From assembly GCA_030694465.1 (NCBI GenBank), contig JAUXYJ010000006.1, forward strand, positions 35,519 through 99,518: DNA of 64,000 nt, read 5' to 3'. Of this stretch, positions 18,258 through 26,582 are shown in pieces. A model generated the notes under the pieces. That model saw nothing but the letters and a program-made list of their open reading frames with translations, had not been told where the DNA came from and ran no database searches. The translations under genes and the position numbers were made by a program. Numbering within the stretch: position 1 is the stretch's first letter; each line of letters begins with the position of its first letter. The stretch comes from Deltaproteobacteria bacterium. GTDB lineage: Bacteria > Myxococcota_A > Polyangia > Polyangiales > Ga0077539.

Positions 18258-18731
18258 GTGACCACCGCGGATCGCATCCAGGCGCTCGGGAGCATTCATA
18301 TGTTTTCGGGGCTTACGCCACGCTCCCTTGAGCGCATCGCAGCGCTCGCCGAGGAGCAGACCGCTGCGATCGCGACGGTCTTGTTTCGTGCAGGGGACCC
18401 CGGAGACAAGCTCTATCTCATTTTGGATGGCAAAGTGCGGATCTCGCGCGATGTCCCGGGGCTGGGCGAAGAGGCCCTCGCGGTGTTGGGCGAGGGTGAA
18501 TACTTTGGTGAGATGGCCCTTGTCGACGACGCGCCGCGGTCGGCCGACGCGAGGGTGCACGAGCGCTGCAAGCTGCTCGTGATTGACAAAGACGAGCTGC
18601 AACATCTGCTCTTTTTGCACAAAGAAATCGCTTACGAGATCTTGTGGAACGTCACGCGCACCCTCGCCGCGCGCCTCCGCGAGACCAACGAGAAGATGAC
18701 CTTCCTCGCCGCGAGCGGCAAGTTCTCGTGA
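18258..18731 (+). CDS. Single-domain cyclic-nucleotide-binding protein
   Basis: 157 residues from GTG at 18258. A GGGAGGG tract (18249-18255) lies very close upstream, only 2 bases away, so the start is uncertain; an in-frame TTG at 18237 is an alternative. The sequence is a CRP-type cNMP-binding beta-barrel: FRAGDPGDKLYLILDGKVRI, then GEGEYFGEMALVDDAPRSADARV, the phosphate-binding cassette with Glu and Arg. There is no DNA-binding winged helix after it, only a helical tail (TRTLAARLRETNEKM). It is therefore a stand-alone sensor or regulatory subunit. Three cyclase-type domains occur in the window, but no direct partner is visible. Confidence 0.85.
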   Translation: MTTADRIQALGSIHMFSGLTPRSLERIAALAEEQTAAIATVLFRAGDPGDKLYLILDGKVRISRDVPGLGEEALAVLGEGEYFGEMALVDDAPRSADARVHERCKLLVIDKDELQHLLFLHKEIAYEILWNVTRTLAARLRETNEKMTFLAASGKFS

Positions 18732-18775
18732 GCCACTAACCTCACCCGCTCACAAGCCCCCCGAAGGCTCGTTTG

Positions 18776-21184
18776 CTACTCCGCAGCGTTGTCGCTGATG
18801 ACTTGCTCACCGAGCGCCAGGCTGCGCTCAAGCAACACGGCCACGTCGAGCTGCTCGACCTCGCGCCCCGCGCTCTCAAGCTCGTCGCCGAAGGACTTGA
18901 TCCCGTCCGAGAGCATGGTCTGGCAGAAGGGGCATCCCGTGGCGACCTTGGTCGCTCCGGTGTCCAAGAGCTGCAACGTACGACGACGGTTTACGCGGTC
19001 GTTGTTCTGCTCTTCCATCCACATTTGCGCGCCACCCGCGCCGCAGCAGAGGCCCTTCTCGCGGTTGAGCTCAGCCTCGACAACGGTCACCCCGGGGATG
19101 GCCTGCAAGATCTTGCGTGGGCTGTCATAGACCTCGTTGTAACGGCCGAGATAGCACGAGTCGTGGTAGGCGACCTTGGCGCGTACTGCGCGCTTTGGCG
19201 TGATTTTCTGCTCAGCAAGCAGGCCCAAAATAAAGTCCGTGTGGTGCACGACCTCGTACCGAGCGCCCAGGTCTGGGTACTCGTTGAGCAGGGTGTTAAA
19301 GCAGTGCGGACACGTGGTGACGATCTTCTTGGGCTCGTACTTCTTGAGCGTCGCGACGTTCTCTTCGGCGAGCATCATGTAGAGAAACTCGTTGCCAGCG
19401 CGTCGTGCGGGGTCGCCTGTGCAGGTCTCTTCGTCTCCGAGGATGGCAAAGCGCACCTTGGCGGCCTGCATGATCTTGGCGGTCGCGCGTGAGATTTTCT
19501 TGGCGTTGTCGTCGTAGCTGCCCGCGCAGCCGACCCAGAAGAGCACGTCTGCGTCGGGCATCTCGCGCATCATGGGGATGTCCAAGCCGTCGGCCCAGGT
19601 GCCGCGGTCCATCTTGGTGATGTTCCACGGGTTGCCGTTGGTCTCGAGCGCGCTGAAGGTCTTCTGCAGCTCGTGCGGAAACTCGCCCTTCACGAGCACA
19701 AGATTGCGACGCATATCCACAATCTTGTCGACATACGTGATGAGCACGGGGCACTGCTCTTCGCACGCGCGGCACGTCGTGCAACCCCAGAGAATATCCG
19801 GGTCAATCACGTTGGGCACCAAGTCCACGTGCTTGATGTCTTTGTGCTTGGGCGCGGCCTTTGCGCCCTCTGCGTCGCCGTCTGACTCGCCCGCGGTCTT
19901 GGGCGGAAACTCAGCGATCCCCGCCCGAGGTCCACCCTCGCGCGCGAGCACTTCTTCTTGGCGGTCATACGCGTGGTTGCGAAGCTCCAAGAGAAAGTGC
20001 TTGGGTGACAACAGCTTGCCCGTGCGGTGCGCGGGGCAGTTGTCCGAGCAGCGCCCGCACTCGGTGCATGTGTAGAAATCCAGCATGCTCTTCCAGCTCA
20101 AGTGCTCGAGCTGCGCGACACCGACCGGCGCGTCCGTGGGGTTGGCGAGCTCGGCCGCAGCGCCGACGATCTCCATGAGCTCGTCTGTGTTCTTGGCCAT
20201 CGGGCTCAAGCGTCCAGGGTGCTCCATGCTGCGAAAAAGCACGTTGAACAGCGCGGTGATCACGTGAAAATGCTTGCCGTAGGGCAGGTAATTCAAGAAG
20301 CCCAATACCAGCGCGACGTGTGTCCACCAGCCAAAGGTGCCCACGATGGTGAGCACGCTTTCGCTGGTGATTCCCAGGGCCAAATACACTTTGGCTACGA
20401 TAAATCCGAGCGGCGAGGCCTCGTGCATCGCTGCCGTCATCGTGCGCGCGGCCAGGTCGCCCTCAGACGCGGGCATGGCAAGCGCGGCCTTCGCGATGAG
20501 CGCGCCGTCATAGACCAAGTCCATGATCATCATGGTCGCGATGACCGAGAGCACCAGCGTGGCGTGCCATCCGTAGGCCAAGCGCTTCTGCTTATCGACG
20601 ATGCGTGCCTTGATAAAGTACGCGACGCCCAGCAAGACTAAGCCGATCACGGCGTCTTTCATCAGGGCGTAGCCGATGCCCAAGAGCTTCCAGGGCATGG
20701 GGCCGTTGGGGTCGAGCACCCAGAGGTTGAAGTGCGGATCGTACGCGCGGCCTACGAGCACGATCGTGCGGAGGAGCAGGATCGCGAAGCCCAGAAAGAT
20801 GCCGTAGTGCGCGATGCCCGCGCCCGCGTACTTGGGCATTTTCATCTGCGAACGCAGGGCCCAAAACAACACGTGACCGCCGCCGCCTGCGAAGAGCAGG
20901 AGCGCAGCGAGGCGCAGAGGCACGGTGGTGGACGCGTCAAAGTCCGTCATCAGCGTGGCGAGGCTGATGAGCAGACCGGCTGCAGGGAGCGCGACGATTC
21001 CGGCCACGATGATGGTGCCGACGAGGTCGGGCGTGCGGCCACCCGGAGGGGCAGCCATACGATCAAAGAGTCGGTCGAAGCGGCCTTCGGGCGCGCCTGC
21101 CAGGAGCAATGTCATCCGCTTTCGAGCAGTGAAAGCAAAGACTCCAAGCATGGCGAGGACCAGCAAAGTCATCGCAATCGGCAT
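18776..21184 (-). CDS. Membrane Fe-S oxidoreductase with CCG domains (EtfD/FadF-like)
   Basis: 802 residues from ATG at 21184, with GAGG nine bases upstream. About residues 1-330 hold several membrane helices of the NarI-like haem-binding type. Two ferredoxin-type clusters follow: CTECGRCSDNCP near 368 and WGCTTCRACEEQCP near 465. Then come two Cys-rich CCG domains: VGCAGSYD...ETCTGDP...TCPHC and SCYLGRYN...LCCGAGG...GCPFC. This architecture matches FadF/EtfD proteins, proposed to pass electrons from acyl-CoA dehydrogenase via ETF to the quinone pool. An acyl-CoA dehydrogenase is encoded at 35830, but no etfAB genes are adjacent. It converges with the cNMP-binding gene. Confidence 0.87.
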   Translation of the reverse strand: MPIAMTLLVLAMLGVFAFTARKRMTLLLAGAPEGRFDRLFDRMAAPPGGRTPDLVGTIIVAGIVALPAAGLLISLATLMTDFDASTTVPLRLAALLLFAGGGGHVLFWALRSQMKMPKYAGAGIAHYGIFLGFAILLLRTIVLVGRAYDPHFNLWVLDPNGPMPWKLLGIGYALMKDAVIGLVLLGVAYFIKARIVDKQKRLAYGWHATLVLSVIATMMIMDLVYDGALIAKAALAMPASEGDLAARTMTAAMHEASPLGFIVAKVYLALGITSESVLTIVGTFGWWTHVALVLGFLNYLPYGKHFHVITALFNVLFRSMEHPGRLSPMAKNTDELMEIVGAAAELANPTDAPVGVAQLEHLSWKSMLDFYTCTECGRCSDNCPAHRTGKLLSPKHFLLELRNHAYDRQEEVLAREGGPRAGIAEFPPKTAGESDGDAEGAKAAPKHKDIKHVDLVPNVIDPDILWGCTTCRACEEQCPVLITYVDKIVDMRRNLVLVKGEFPHELQKTFSALETNGNPWNITKMDRGTWADGLDIPMMREMPDADVLFWVGCAGSYDDNAKKISRATAKIMQAAKVRFAILGDEETCTGDPARRAGNEFLYMMLAEENVATLKKYEPKKIVTTCPHCFNTLLNEYPDLGARYEVVHHTDFILGLLAEQKITPKRAVRAKVAYHDSCYLGRYNEVYDSPRKILQAIPGVTVVEAELNREKGLCCGAGGAQMWMEEQNNDRVNRRRTLQLLDTGATKVATGCPFCQTMLSDGIKSFGDELESAGREVEQLDVAVLLERSLALGEQVISDNAAE

Positions 21185-21383
21185 GAGAAAAAACCTCGTT
21201 CAGTGAGAAAGAAAACGTGAGACTTCGCAGGTCTATAGAGGGCAATGATGCGCTCCGTCAATCATGGCAGAGTGTGCCTAAGTGCTTCGATCCCTGCGGT
21301 AGAATGACCTTGTATGAACGCTTTAAGCTCATGATGAAGCGTCGTCGTCCTGACTCCGCCCCTTTGCAACCCAGGGAGTGTCC

Positions 21384-21950
21384 ATGCCTGACTTCGATCG
21401 CCGCCGACCTATCGACGAGACCATTTGGGGAATCGACGGGGTTTTTGACAGAGAAACCTGCGAGAGTTTCATCACGCGCTTTGAGTCCCAAGGCTTTGAG
21501 CGCGCGCCGATCACCACCGCGTCGGGGCCCGTGATGAACGACCGTGTCCGCAACAATGAGCGGCTGATGTTTGACGATCCAGCGATGGCGCAATCGCTCT
21601 TTGAGCGCGTAAAAAGTGCGCTCCCCGAGCACATCGATGCTTGGAAGGTCTGTGGTCTGAATGAGCGCTTTCGCGTGTATCGCTACGATGTAGGGCAGCG
21701 ATTTAGGCCGCACTTTGATGGCTGTTTTATGCGCGAATACGACCGCGAAGAGAGCGCCCTCACGCTGATGGTCTATCTTAACGACGGCTTCGAGGGCGGT
21801 GAAACAGCGTTCTTGGACTACGGGGTTGTGGTCAAGCCCAAGCAGGGCAACGTCCTCGTGTTTTTTCACCCGATCCTTCACGAGGGGCGCTCGGTGTTGT
21901 CCGGGCGAAAGTACGTCTTGCGCACGGACGTGATGTACCGACGCGAGTAA
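21384..21950 (+). CDS. 2-oxoglutarate/Fe(II)-dependent oxygenase, prolyl-4-hydroxylase-like
   Basis: 188 residues from ATG at 21384, preceded by AGGGAG (21373-21378). The double-stranded beta-helix core has the iron ligands HFDG (His, Asp) and a distal His in HPILHEGRSV, followed by the 2OG-binding basic residue in SGRKYVLRTDVMY. RVYRYDVGQRFRPHFD is typical of the P4H-like 2OG oxygenases that hydroxylate peptidyl proline or related substrates. Short single-domain form. Neighbours give no hint of the substrate. Confidence 0.85.
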   Translation: MPDFDRRRPIDETIWGIDGVFDRETCESFITRFESQGFERAPITTASGPVMNDRVRNNERLMFDDPAMAQSLFERVKSALPEHIDAWKVCGLNERFRVYRYDVGQRFRPHFDGCFMREYDREESALTLMVYLNDGFEGGETAFLDYGVVVKPKQGNVLVFFHPILHEGRSVLSGRKYVLRTDVMYRRE

Positions 21951-21997
21951 TTCGCGAGTGAAATTGCACAAAACAATGGCACCCTCGCGCACGACGT

Positions 21998-22525
21998 ATG
22001 AGCGAAGGAATCCATCTCGAGTCCCTGCCCAGAGGCACCTGGCTCGCGCCGAGCGCGCGCATCGCGAGGCTGACGCAAGCCATCCCGCAGATTGAAGCGG
22101 TGCTCGCGGGCGAGACCGACACGGTCTTGATTCAGGCCACGCTGGCGTGCCTGCTGTGGGACACGATGGTCTGGTGCAATTGGGTGGGATTTTACAGACG
22201 AGTGAGCGACACGATGCTCAGCGTAGGGCCCTACCAGGGCGGCATGGGGTGTCTTCACATCGCGCTCGACCGTGGCGTGTGTGGGGCGGCGGCGCGCACG
22301 GGGCAGACGCAGCGAGTCCCCGACGTGCATGCCTTCGCGGGGCACATCGCCTGCGATGACAAGACGCAGAGCGAGCTGGTCGTGCCTGTGGTCTACCAAG
22401 GTCATGTGCGCGCGGTGTTGGACCTCGACAGCCCGCACCGAGACGCGTTTAGCGAAGACGAAGCGAAGCTGATCGAGGAGCTAGTGGCGAGGATTTTTTC
22501 AGATCAAACAACGCTGCAATGGTAG
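21998..22525 (+). CDS. msrC: Free methionine-(R)-sulfoxide reductase (GAF domain)
   Basis: 175 residues from ATG. It is a GAF-fold protein with the fRMsr signature: NWVGFYR, VGPYQGGMGC, GVCGAAARTGQTQRVPDV, GHIACDDKTQSELVVPV. The three conserved cysteines (Cys85, Cys95, Cys119 here) align with those of E. coli fRMsr; the last, in HIACD, is the catalytic one. It reduces free L-methionine-R-sulfoxide and protects against oxidants. It lies 47 bases after the 2OG oxygenase and 36 bases before the cyclase-FHA gene, all in one direction. Confidence 0.9.
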   Translation: MSEGIHLESLPRGTWLAPSARIARLTQAIPQIEAVLAGETDTVLIQATLACLLWDTMVWCNWVGFYRRVSDTMLSVGPYQGGMGCLHIALDRGVCGAAARTGQTQRVPDVHAFAGHIACDDKTQSELVVPVVYQGHVRAVLDLDSPHRDAFSEDEAKLIEELVARIFSDQTTLQW

Positions 22526-22561
22526 CGCGCGATCTTGCTACACTCGCGTGAGAACACAGCG

Positions 22562-23584
22562 ATGGCAGCGGACCTCGACACCCTCACTATGACCGAGCTC
22601 GTGCAGCTGCAGGCGCGCGTGAGCGAGACGTTGCGTCGACGATTTGAGCGACCACGAGCGCTGGTGTTTACCGACGTAGTCGCTTCGACGGCGTACTTTG
22701 CGCGATACGGCGACATCGCCGGGCGGTCGCTGCAGCAGCTTCACTTTGATTGGCTCGACCGTGTGTTAGTCGCCGGCGGTGGGCGCGTGGTGGACACGTC
22801 GGGAGACGGCGCTTTTACTGTGTTTTCAGAGGCAGAACGTGCAGTCGAGTGTGTCGCACAGTTGTTAGAATCGCTCGCCACGGTCAACGCTGCGCGCGCC
22901 AGTGAGCACCAGCTTGTCTTGCGCGTTGGGATCCATTACGGGTCTGTTCTGACGGACGGAGTGCAGGTCACAGGCGACTCGGTAAACATCGCCGCGCGGG
23001 TGGCGGGCGCGAGCGCCGCGGGTGAAGTGCGGTTGTCCCGTGCGGCGTATCTTGAGCTCAGCGGGCGCTGGCGAATGCGCTGTCGTTCAGTGGGAGAGTG
23101 CGAGCTCAAGGGCGTCGCGCAGCCGCTGGAGCTTCTGCAGCTTGTGTGGCGAGACGCGGTGACGTTTCCGACGCGGATGGTGGTGGTCGAGACGCAAGAG
23201 ACGCATGTGCTGCCGACGCAAGACACGGTGACGTTGGGCCGGCTCAAAGAGCTGGATGGCCGCGCGGCCAATGACATTGTCCTCTGGCATCCCGACCCGC
23301 AGGCCTCGATGCGGATCTCGCGGTGGCATTTTGAGCTGCGTCGCTCGCCCTCTGCGATGCACCTGCGTGCGGTGTCCGATCAGCTCACCGAGGTGGACGA
23401 GGTGCCAGTCCCGAGGGGCACCGAGGTGGTGGTTCGTGTGGGTTCTGTCGTACGAATTGCACGCGTTTTGACCGTGACGCTCGAGGCAGATCTGCAGACC
23501 GAGCCCGGTGACGTCGACCCGTTGGCCGCCGGAACGCTGGGATTTGCAGGCGATCGCAAGAGCTCGGGCGAAGTGCCACCCTGA
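22562..23584 (+). CDS. Class III nucleotide cyclase domain fused to an FHA-like domain
   Basis: 340 residues from ATG at 22562. After a short helical lead, a class III adenylate/guanylate cyclase domain (about 30-195) shows the metal-binding Asp in VFTDVVASTAYF, the second Asp in DTSGDGAFTVF, and the transition-state pair Asn/Arg in DSVNIAARV. About residues 210-310 look like an FHA phosphothreonine-binding domain: VTLGRLKELDG, NDIVL and RISRWHFEL. This would tie cyclic-nucleotide synthesis to Ser/Thr kinase signalling, which is plausible given the two kinases in this window, but no partner is shown. Confidence 0.85.
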   Translation: MAADLDTLTMTELVQLQARVSETLRRRFERPRALVFTDVVASTAYFARYGDIAGRSLQQLHFDWLDRVLVAGGGRVVDTSGDGAFTVFSEAERAVECVAQLLESLATVNAARASEHQLVLRVGIHYGSVLTDGVQVTGDSVNIAARVAGASAAGEVRLSRAAYLELSGRWRMRCRSVGECELKGVAQPLELLQLVWRDAVTFPTRMVVVETQETHVLPTQDTVTLGRLKELDGRAANDIVLWHPDPQASMRISRWHFELRRSPSAMHLRAVSDQLTEVDEVPVPRGTEVVVRVGSVVRIARVLTVTLEADLQTEPGDVDPLAAGTLGFAGDRKSSGEVPP

Positions 23585-23872
23585 CTACGCGCCCTGCGTC
23601 GCGTGGTTGTCAGGAAAAATTGGTATTTCGTGCAACCACACACTTCGCCTGCTGAGTTACCGTGCCGCGCTTTCTCGGTGCCCGCGCTGTCGTGTTCGAT
23701 AGCGTGACAGCTCTTAAACCACGCGATGCTATTTCGCGCTGGATGGAGGTGCTGTCACAGCGAGGCGATGGCGCGCGAGGCTCTTGAATGATCGCTTCAG
23801 GCACAGGCTCTCCTGTGCTCTATCTCACCCATTTCGACCCCATCCCCAACGAGCTCCACTGCTTAGGAGCGA

Positions 23873-24946
23873 GTGTGCAGCGATGCGCACTTTTACGTAC
23901 GAATCGAGACATTTGTGGACGTTTTGACAGCCCTCAGCAACAAGAATGACTACTCGCGCAATCAACTCCAGATGATCGTTGGAGCGTGGGTTCTTAGCGG
24001 TCTCGCTGAGAAAAAGAGCAAGATCTCGCTCAGTGACGGGGATGTATCCGAAGACGACTACGACAAGAAGTCGCTCTACGCGTTGCTCTATGCCCTCTAT
24101 CGCTCAATGGGCGAAGTGCGCGATGAGCACGGCGAGCGCTACGAGTTTACCTTCAACACGTGGGGCTATGCGTGGCCAGAGGCGTGGGGCCCCGCGCCCA
24201 CGACCTCGCGTGATCCACAGCGCTACGGCCGCAACGCTTACACGGGCCTCTATCACTTCGACGCAGTGAAGAAGTACGTCGCAGACCGTGACGGCAAAGT
24301 GCACATCGTCGAGATGGGCTGCGGCACCGGCGCAGGCGCGCATCAGGTCTGTGCCAACGTGCTCAAGCAGTGCACCTACGAAGCGGTGGACATGCAGCGC
24401 GCGGCGATCGCGACGTGCAATCGCAAGTTCGTCCCGACGCTCAATGGTCGCTTGAAGGCCACGTGCTCGGACGCGACGCAGCTCGCGCGCCCCGGCGGCA
24501 GCGCGGACTTTGTCGCGGTCAACGAGACGCACGTGACTGAGATCACCGGGGTCGTGACCGAAGAAGACGAGCGCTTCTTCAAGAAGGCCCACCAGATGCT
24601 CAAGGTCAACGGGCACATCGTGTGGGGCAACGCGATCCCCGATCCCACCTGGAAAGCTTGCTACGCGTACCTCGAGAGCATTGGCTTTGCAGTGCGCGAA
24701 GAGTGCGACGTGACCGAAGAAGCCGTGCGCGCACGCGACGAAGACAAGCGCCGCATCGACGTGTACGTCGACCAGTGCATGGAGGCTTTTCCGGCCTTCA
24801 GGATCCCCGTTCTCGGTGCACGCAAGCGCGCCGAAGCCGAGGTCGCCCTCAAGAACTTCGCACGCAATCCCAACACGCGATTGTACCAAAACATGGTCGA
24901 TGGGACCGACACGTACAAAGTCGTGCTGCTCGAGAAGACTCGCTGA
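23873..24946 (+). CDS. Class I SAM-dependent methyltransferase
   Basis: 357 residues from GTG at 23873, with AGGAG at 23865-23869; a GTG at 23915 is an alternative start. A helical N-terminal region (Tyr/Asp-rich, residues about 20-110) precedes the Rossmann fold: motif I VHIVEMGCGTGAGAH, an acidic residue in YEAVDMQ, then ATCSDATQL and ADFVAVNETHV. The closing C-terminal strand is typical of small-molecule methyltransferases. Substrate unknown; the downstream SDR gene in the same direction could share a pathway. About 290 bases without a gene precede it. Confidence 0.82.
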   Translation: MCSDAHFYVRIETFVDVLTALSNKNDYSRNQLQMIVGAWVLSGLAEKKSKISLSDGDVSEDDYDKKSLYALLYALYRSMGEVRDEHGERYEFTFNTWGYAWPEAWGPAPTTSRDPQRYGRNAYTGLYHFDAVKKYVADRDGKVHIVEMGCGTGAGAHQVCANVLKQCTYEAVDMQRAAIATCNRKFVPTLNGRLKATCSDATQLARPGGSADFVAVNETHVTEITGVVTEEDERFFKKAHQMLKVNGHIVWGNAIPDPTWKACYAYLESIGFAVREECDVTEEAVRARDEDKRRIDVYVDQCMEAFPAFRIPVLGARKRAEAEVALKNFARNPNTRLYQNMVDGTDTYKVVLLEKTR

Positions 24947-25018
24947 GCCAACACTTCTTCACGGTGAGTGAGCGTTGTCTCCGAGCGCTTTGCTGATACA
25001 CCGTGACGCTCAAACACC

Positions 25019-25873
25019 ATGAGCGAAGCAAAAAGCAAAGACCTCGAAGGCAAAGTGATGATCGTGACCGGTGCCAACACCGGGATCGGTCGTGTGACCG
25101 CATGGGAGCTGGCCCAGCGCGGCGCCAAGGTCTATCTCGCGTCGCGTTCGCTGGACAAAACGCAGCCCGTTGTAGACAACATCCGAGCCCATGGAGGCGC
25201 CGCTGAGTTCTTGCAGATCGACCTCGGCGAGCTCGCCAGTGTGCGTCGCGCGGCCGAGAGCTTTCTCGCGACCGGTGACCGGCTCGATGTGTTGGTGAAC
25301 AACGCGGGGCTCGCGGGCCTGCGTGGGACCACCAAAGACGGCTTTGAAATCACGTTTGGGACCAATCACTTGGGGCCCTTCTTGTTTACGACGATGCTCT
25401 TGCCGCGGCTGCGTGAGGCGGGGGCCGCGCGGATCGTCAACGTAGCGAGCGTCGCGCACTACAAAGCCGAGGGGCTAGACCTCGACAACGTGCGACAGAG
25501 CACTCGGACGACCACGGGTCTTCCTGAGTATCAGCACAGCAAATTGTGCAACGTGCTCTTCACCAAGCAGCTCGCGGCGGGCGAGGCGGGCGAGGGTGTG
25601 CATAGCTATTCGTTGCACCCTGGAGTGATCGCGTCGGACGTGTGGCGCAATGTTCCGTGGCCGATTCGGCCCTTGATGACCCTGTTTATGAAGAGCAACG
25701 AGGACGGCGCGCGGACCTCGCTGCACTGCGCAACATCGGCCGAGGTCGCCTCGCATGACGGCCGCTATTACAACGACGACACACGCGAGAAGAAGCCCTC
25801 GAAGTACGCCGAGGACCCTGCCCTGGCCAAGCTCTTGTGGGAGCGAAGCCTCGCGTGGACCAAGGCTGTGTGA
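25019..25873 (+). CDS. Short-chain dehydrogenase/reductase (retinol dehydrogenase-like)
   Basis: 284 residues from ATG. Classical SDR features are present: cofactor motif TGANTGIGR, NNAGLAG, the catalytic Ser in VNVASVAHY, and the YQHSK catalytic Tyr-Lys pair. SLHPGVIASDV and the C-terminal region resemble the WW-oxidoreductase/retinol dehydrogenase group, which prefers NADP(H) and hydrophobic alcohols or ketones. It lies 72 bases after the methyltransferase, same strand. Confidence 0.9.
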   Translation: MSEAKSKDLEGKVMIVTGANTGIGRVTAWELAQRGAKVYLASRSLDKTQPVVDNIRAHGGAAEFLQIDLGELASVRRAAESFLATGDRLDVLVNNAGLAGLRGTTKDGFEITFGTNHLGPFLFTTMLLPRLREAGAARIVNVASVAHYKAEGLDLDNVRQSTRTTTGLPEYQHSKLCNVLFTKQLAAGEAGEGVHSYSLHPGVIASDVWRNVPWPIRPLMTLFMKSNEDGARTSLHCATSAEVASHDGRYYNDDTREKKPSKYAEDPALAKLLWERSLAWTKAV

Positions 25874-25945
25874 GCCGTCACAGACCCGCGTTGAGCGTGC
25901 GCGATAGATAATTCGCTGAGCTCGCCGGTCACAAAATGGGGTCTC

Positions 25946-26542
25946 ATGGGCACCTTAGGGGGTGTCACGCGCATGGGAGCCCAAATGTTAGCCACCAGAA
26001 CACCGGACGCGATCGCGTCGGATCCAATCGCCACACTGATCACAGCCGGTGATTATCGCGCAGCGCTCACACAGTGTGTGCGCGTGCATGGCCCCGCGTT
26101 GGGGAGGCTGTGTATGGCCTTTCTGGGGGTGCAGTCCGAGGCCGAAGAGGCAGCGCAAGAGGCGCTGATGGCGGCCCTGGATGCCATGCCGAGCTACCGC
26201 AGAGAGGGCAGCGTGCGCGCGTGGCTCTTTGCGATCGCCCGGCGAATTTGCGGCAGAAAACTCGAGACCCGAGTGCGACGTGAGCAGCGCCTGCGCTTGG
26301 TTCAGCTCGACGAGTCCGCAGAGGGCGCAGACACGTTGTTGGTGGCACGCGAGCGCGCGACGCGAGTACGGCTCGCGCTCGATCAGCTCAAGCCGACAGA
26401 GCGTGAAGCGTTGGTGCTGCGCTACGAGTCCGAGCTCTCGTTTGCAGAGGTCGCGCACTCGTGTGGCATCGACGAAGCGGCCGCGCGCAAGCGCGTGTCA
26501 CGGGGCCTTGAGCGGCTACGGCGCGCGCTGGGTGACGAGTAA
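25946..26542 (+). CDS. ECF-type RNA polymerase sigma factor
   Basis: 198 residues from ATG at 25946. Two later in-frame ATGs (25973 and 25985) each have a good purine-rich site upstream, and 25985 with GGGAG five bases before it may be the real start. Sigma-2 region: VRVHGPALGRLCMAFLG, EEAAQEALMAALDA, YRREGSVRAWLFAIARR. Sigma-4: LDQLKPTEREALVLRYESELSFAEVA, then an HTH ending ARKRVSRGLERLRRAL. It is followed after 40 bases by a protein with an anti-sigma zinc finger, so the pair is probably a sigma/anti-sigma module. Confidence 0.93.
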   Translation: MGTLGGVTRMGAQMLATRTPDAIASDPIATLITAGDYRAALTQCVRVHGPALGRLCMAFLGVQSEAEEAAQEALMAALDAMPSYRREGSVRAWLFAIARRICGRKLETRVRREQRLRLVQLDESAEGADTLLVARERATRVRLALDQLKPTEREALVLRYESELSFAEVAHSCGIDEAAARKRVSRGLERLRRALGDE

Positions 26543-26582
26543 TGGTGTGGTTTTTTGCAGCTCAGAAGAGTGAGGCGTTGTC

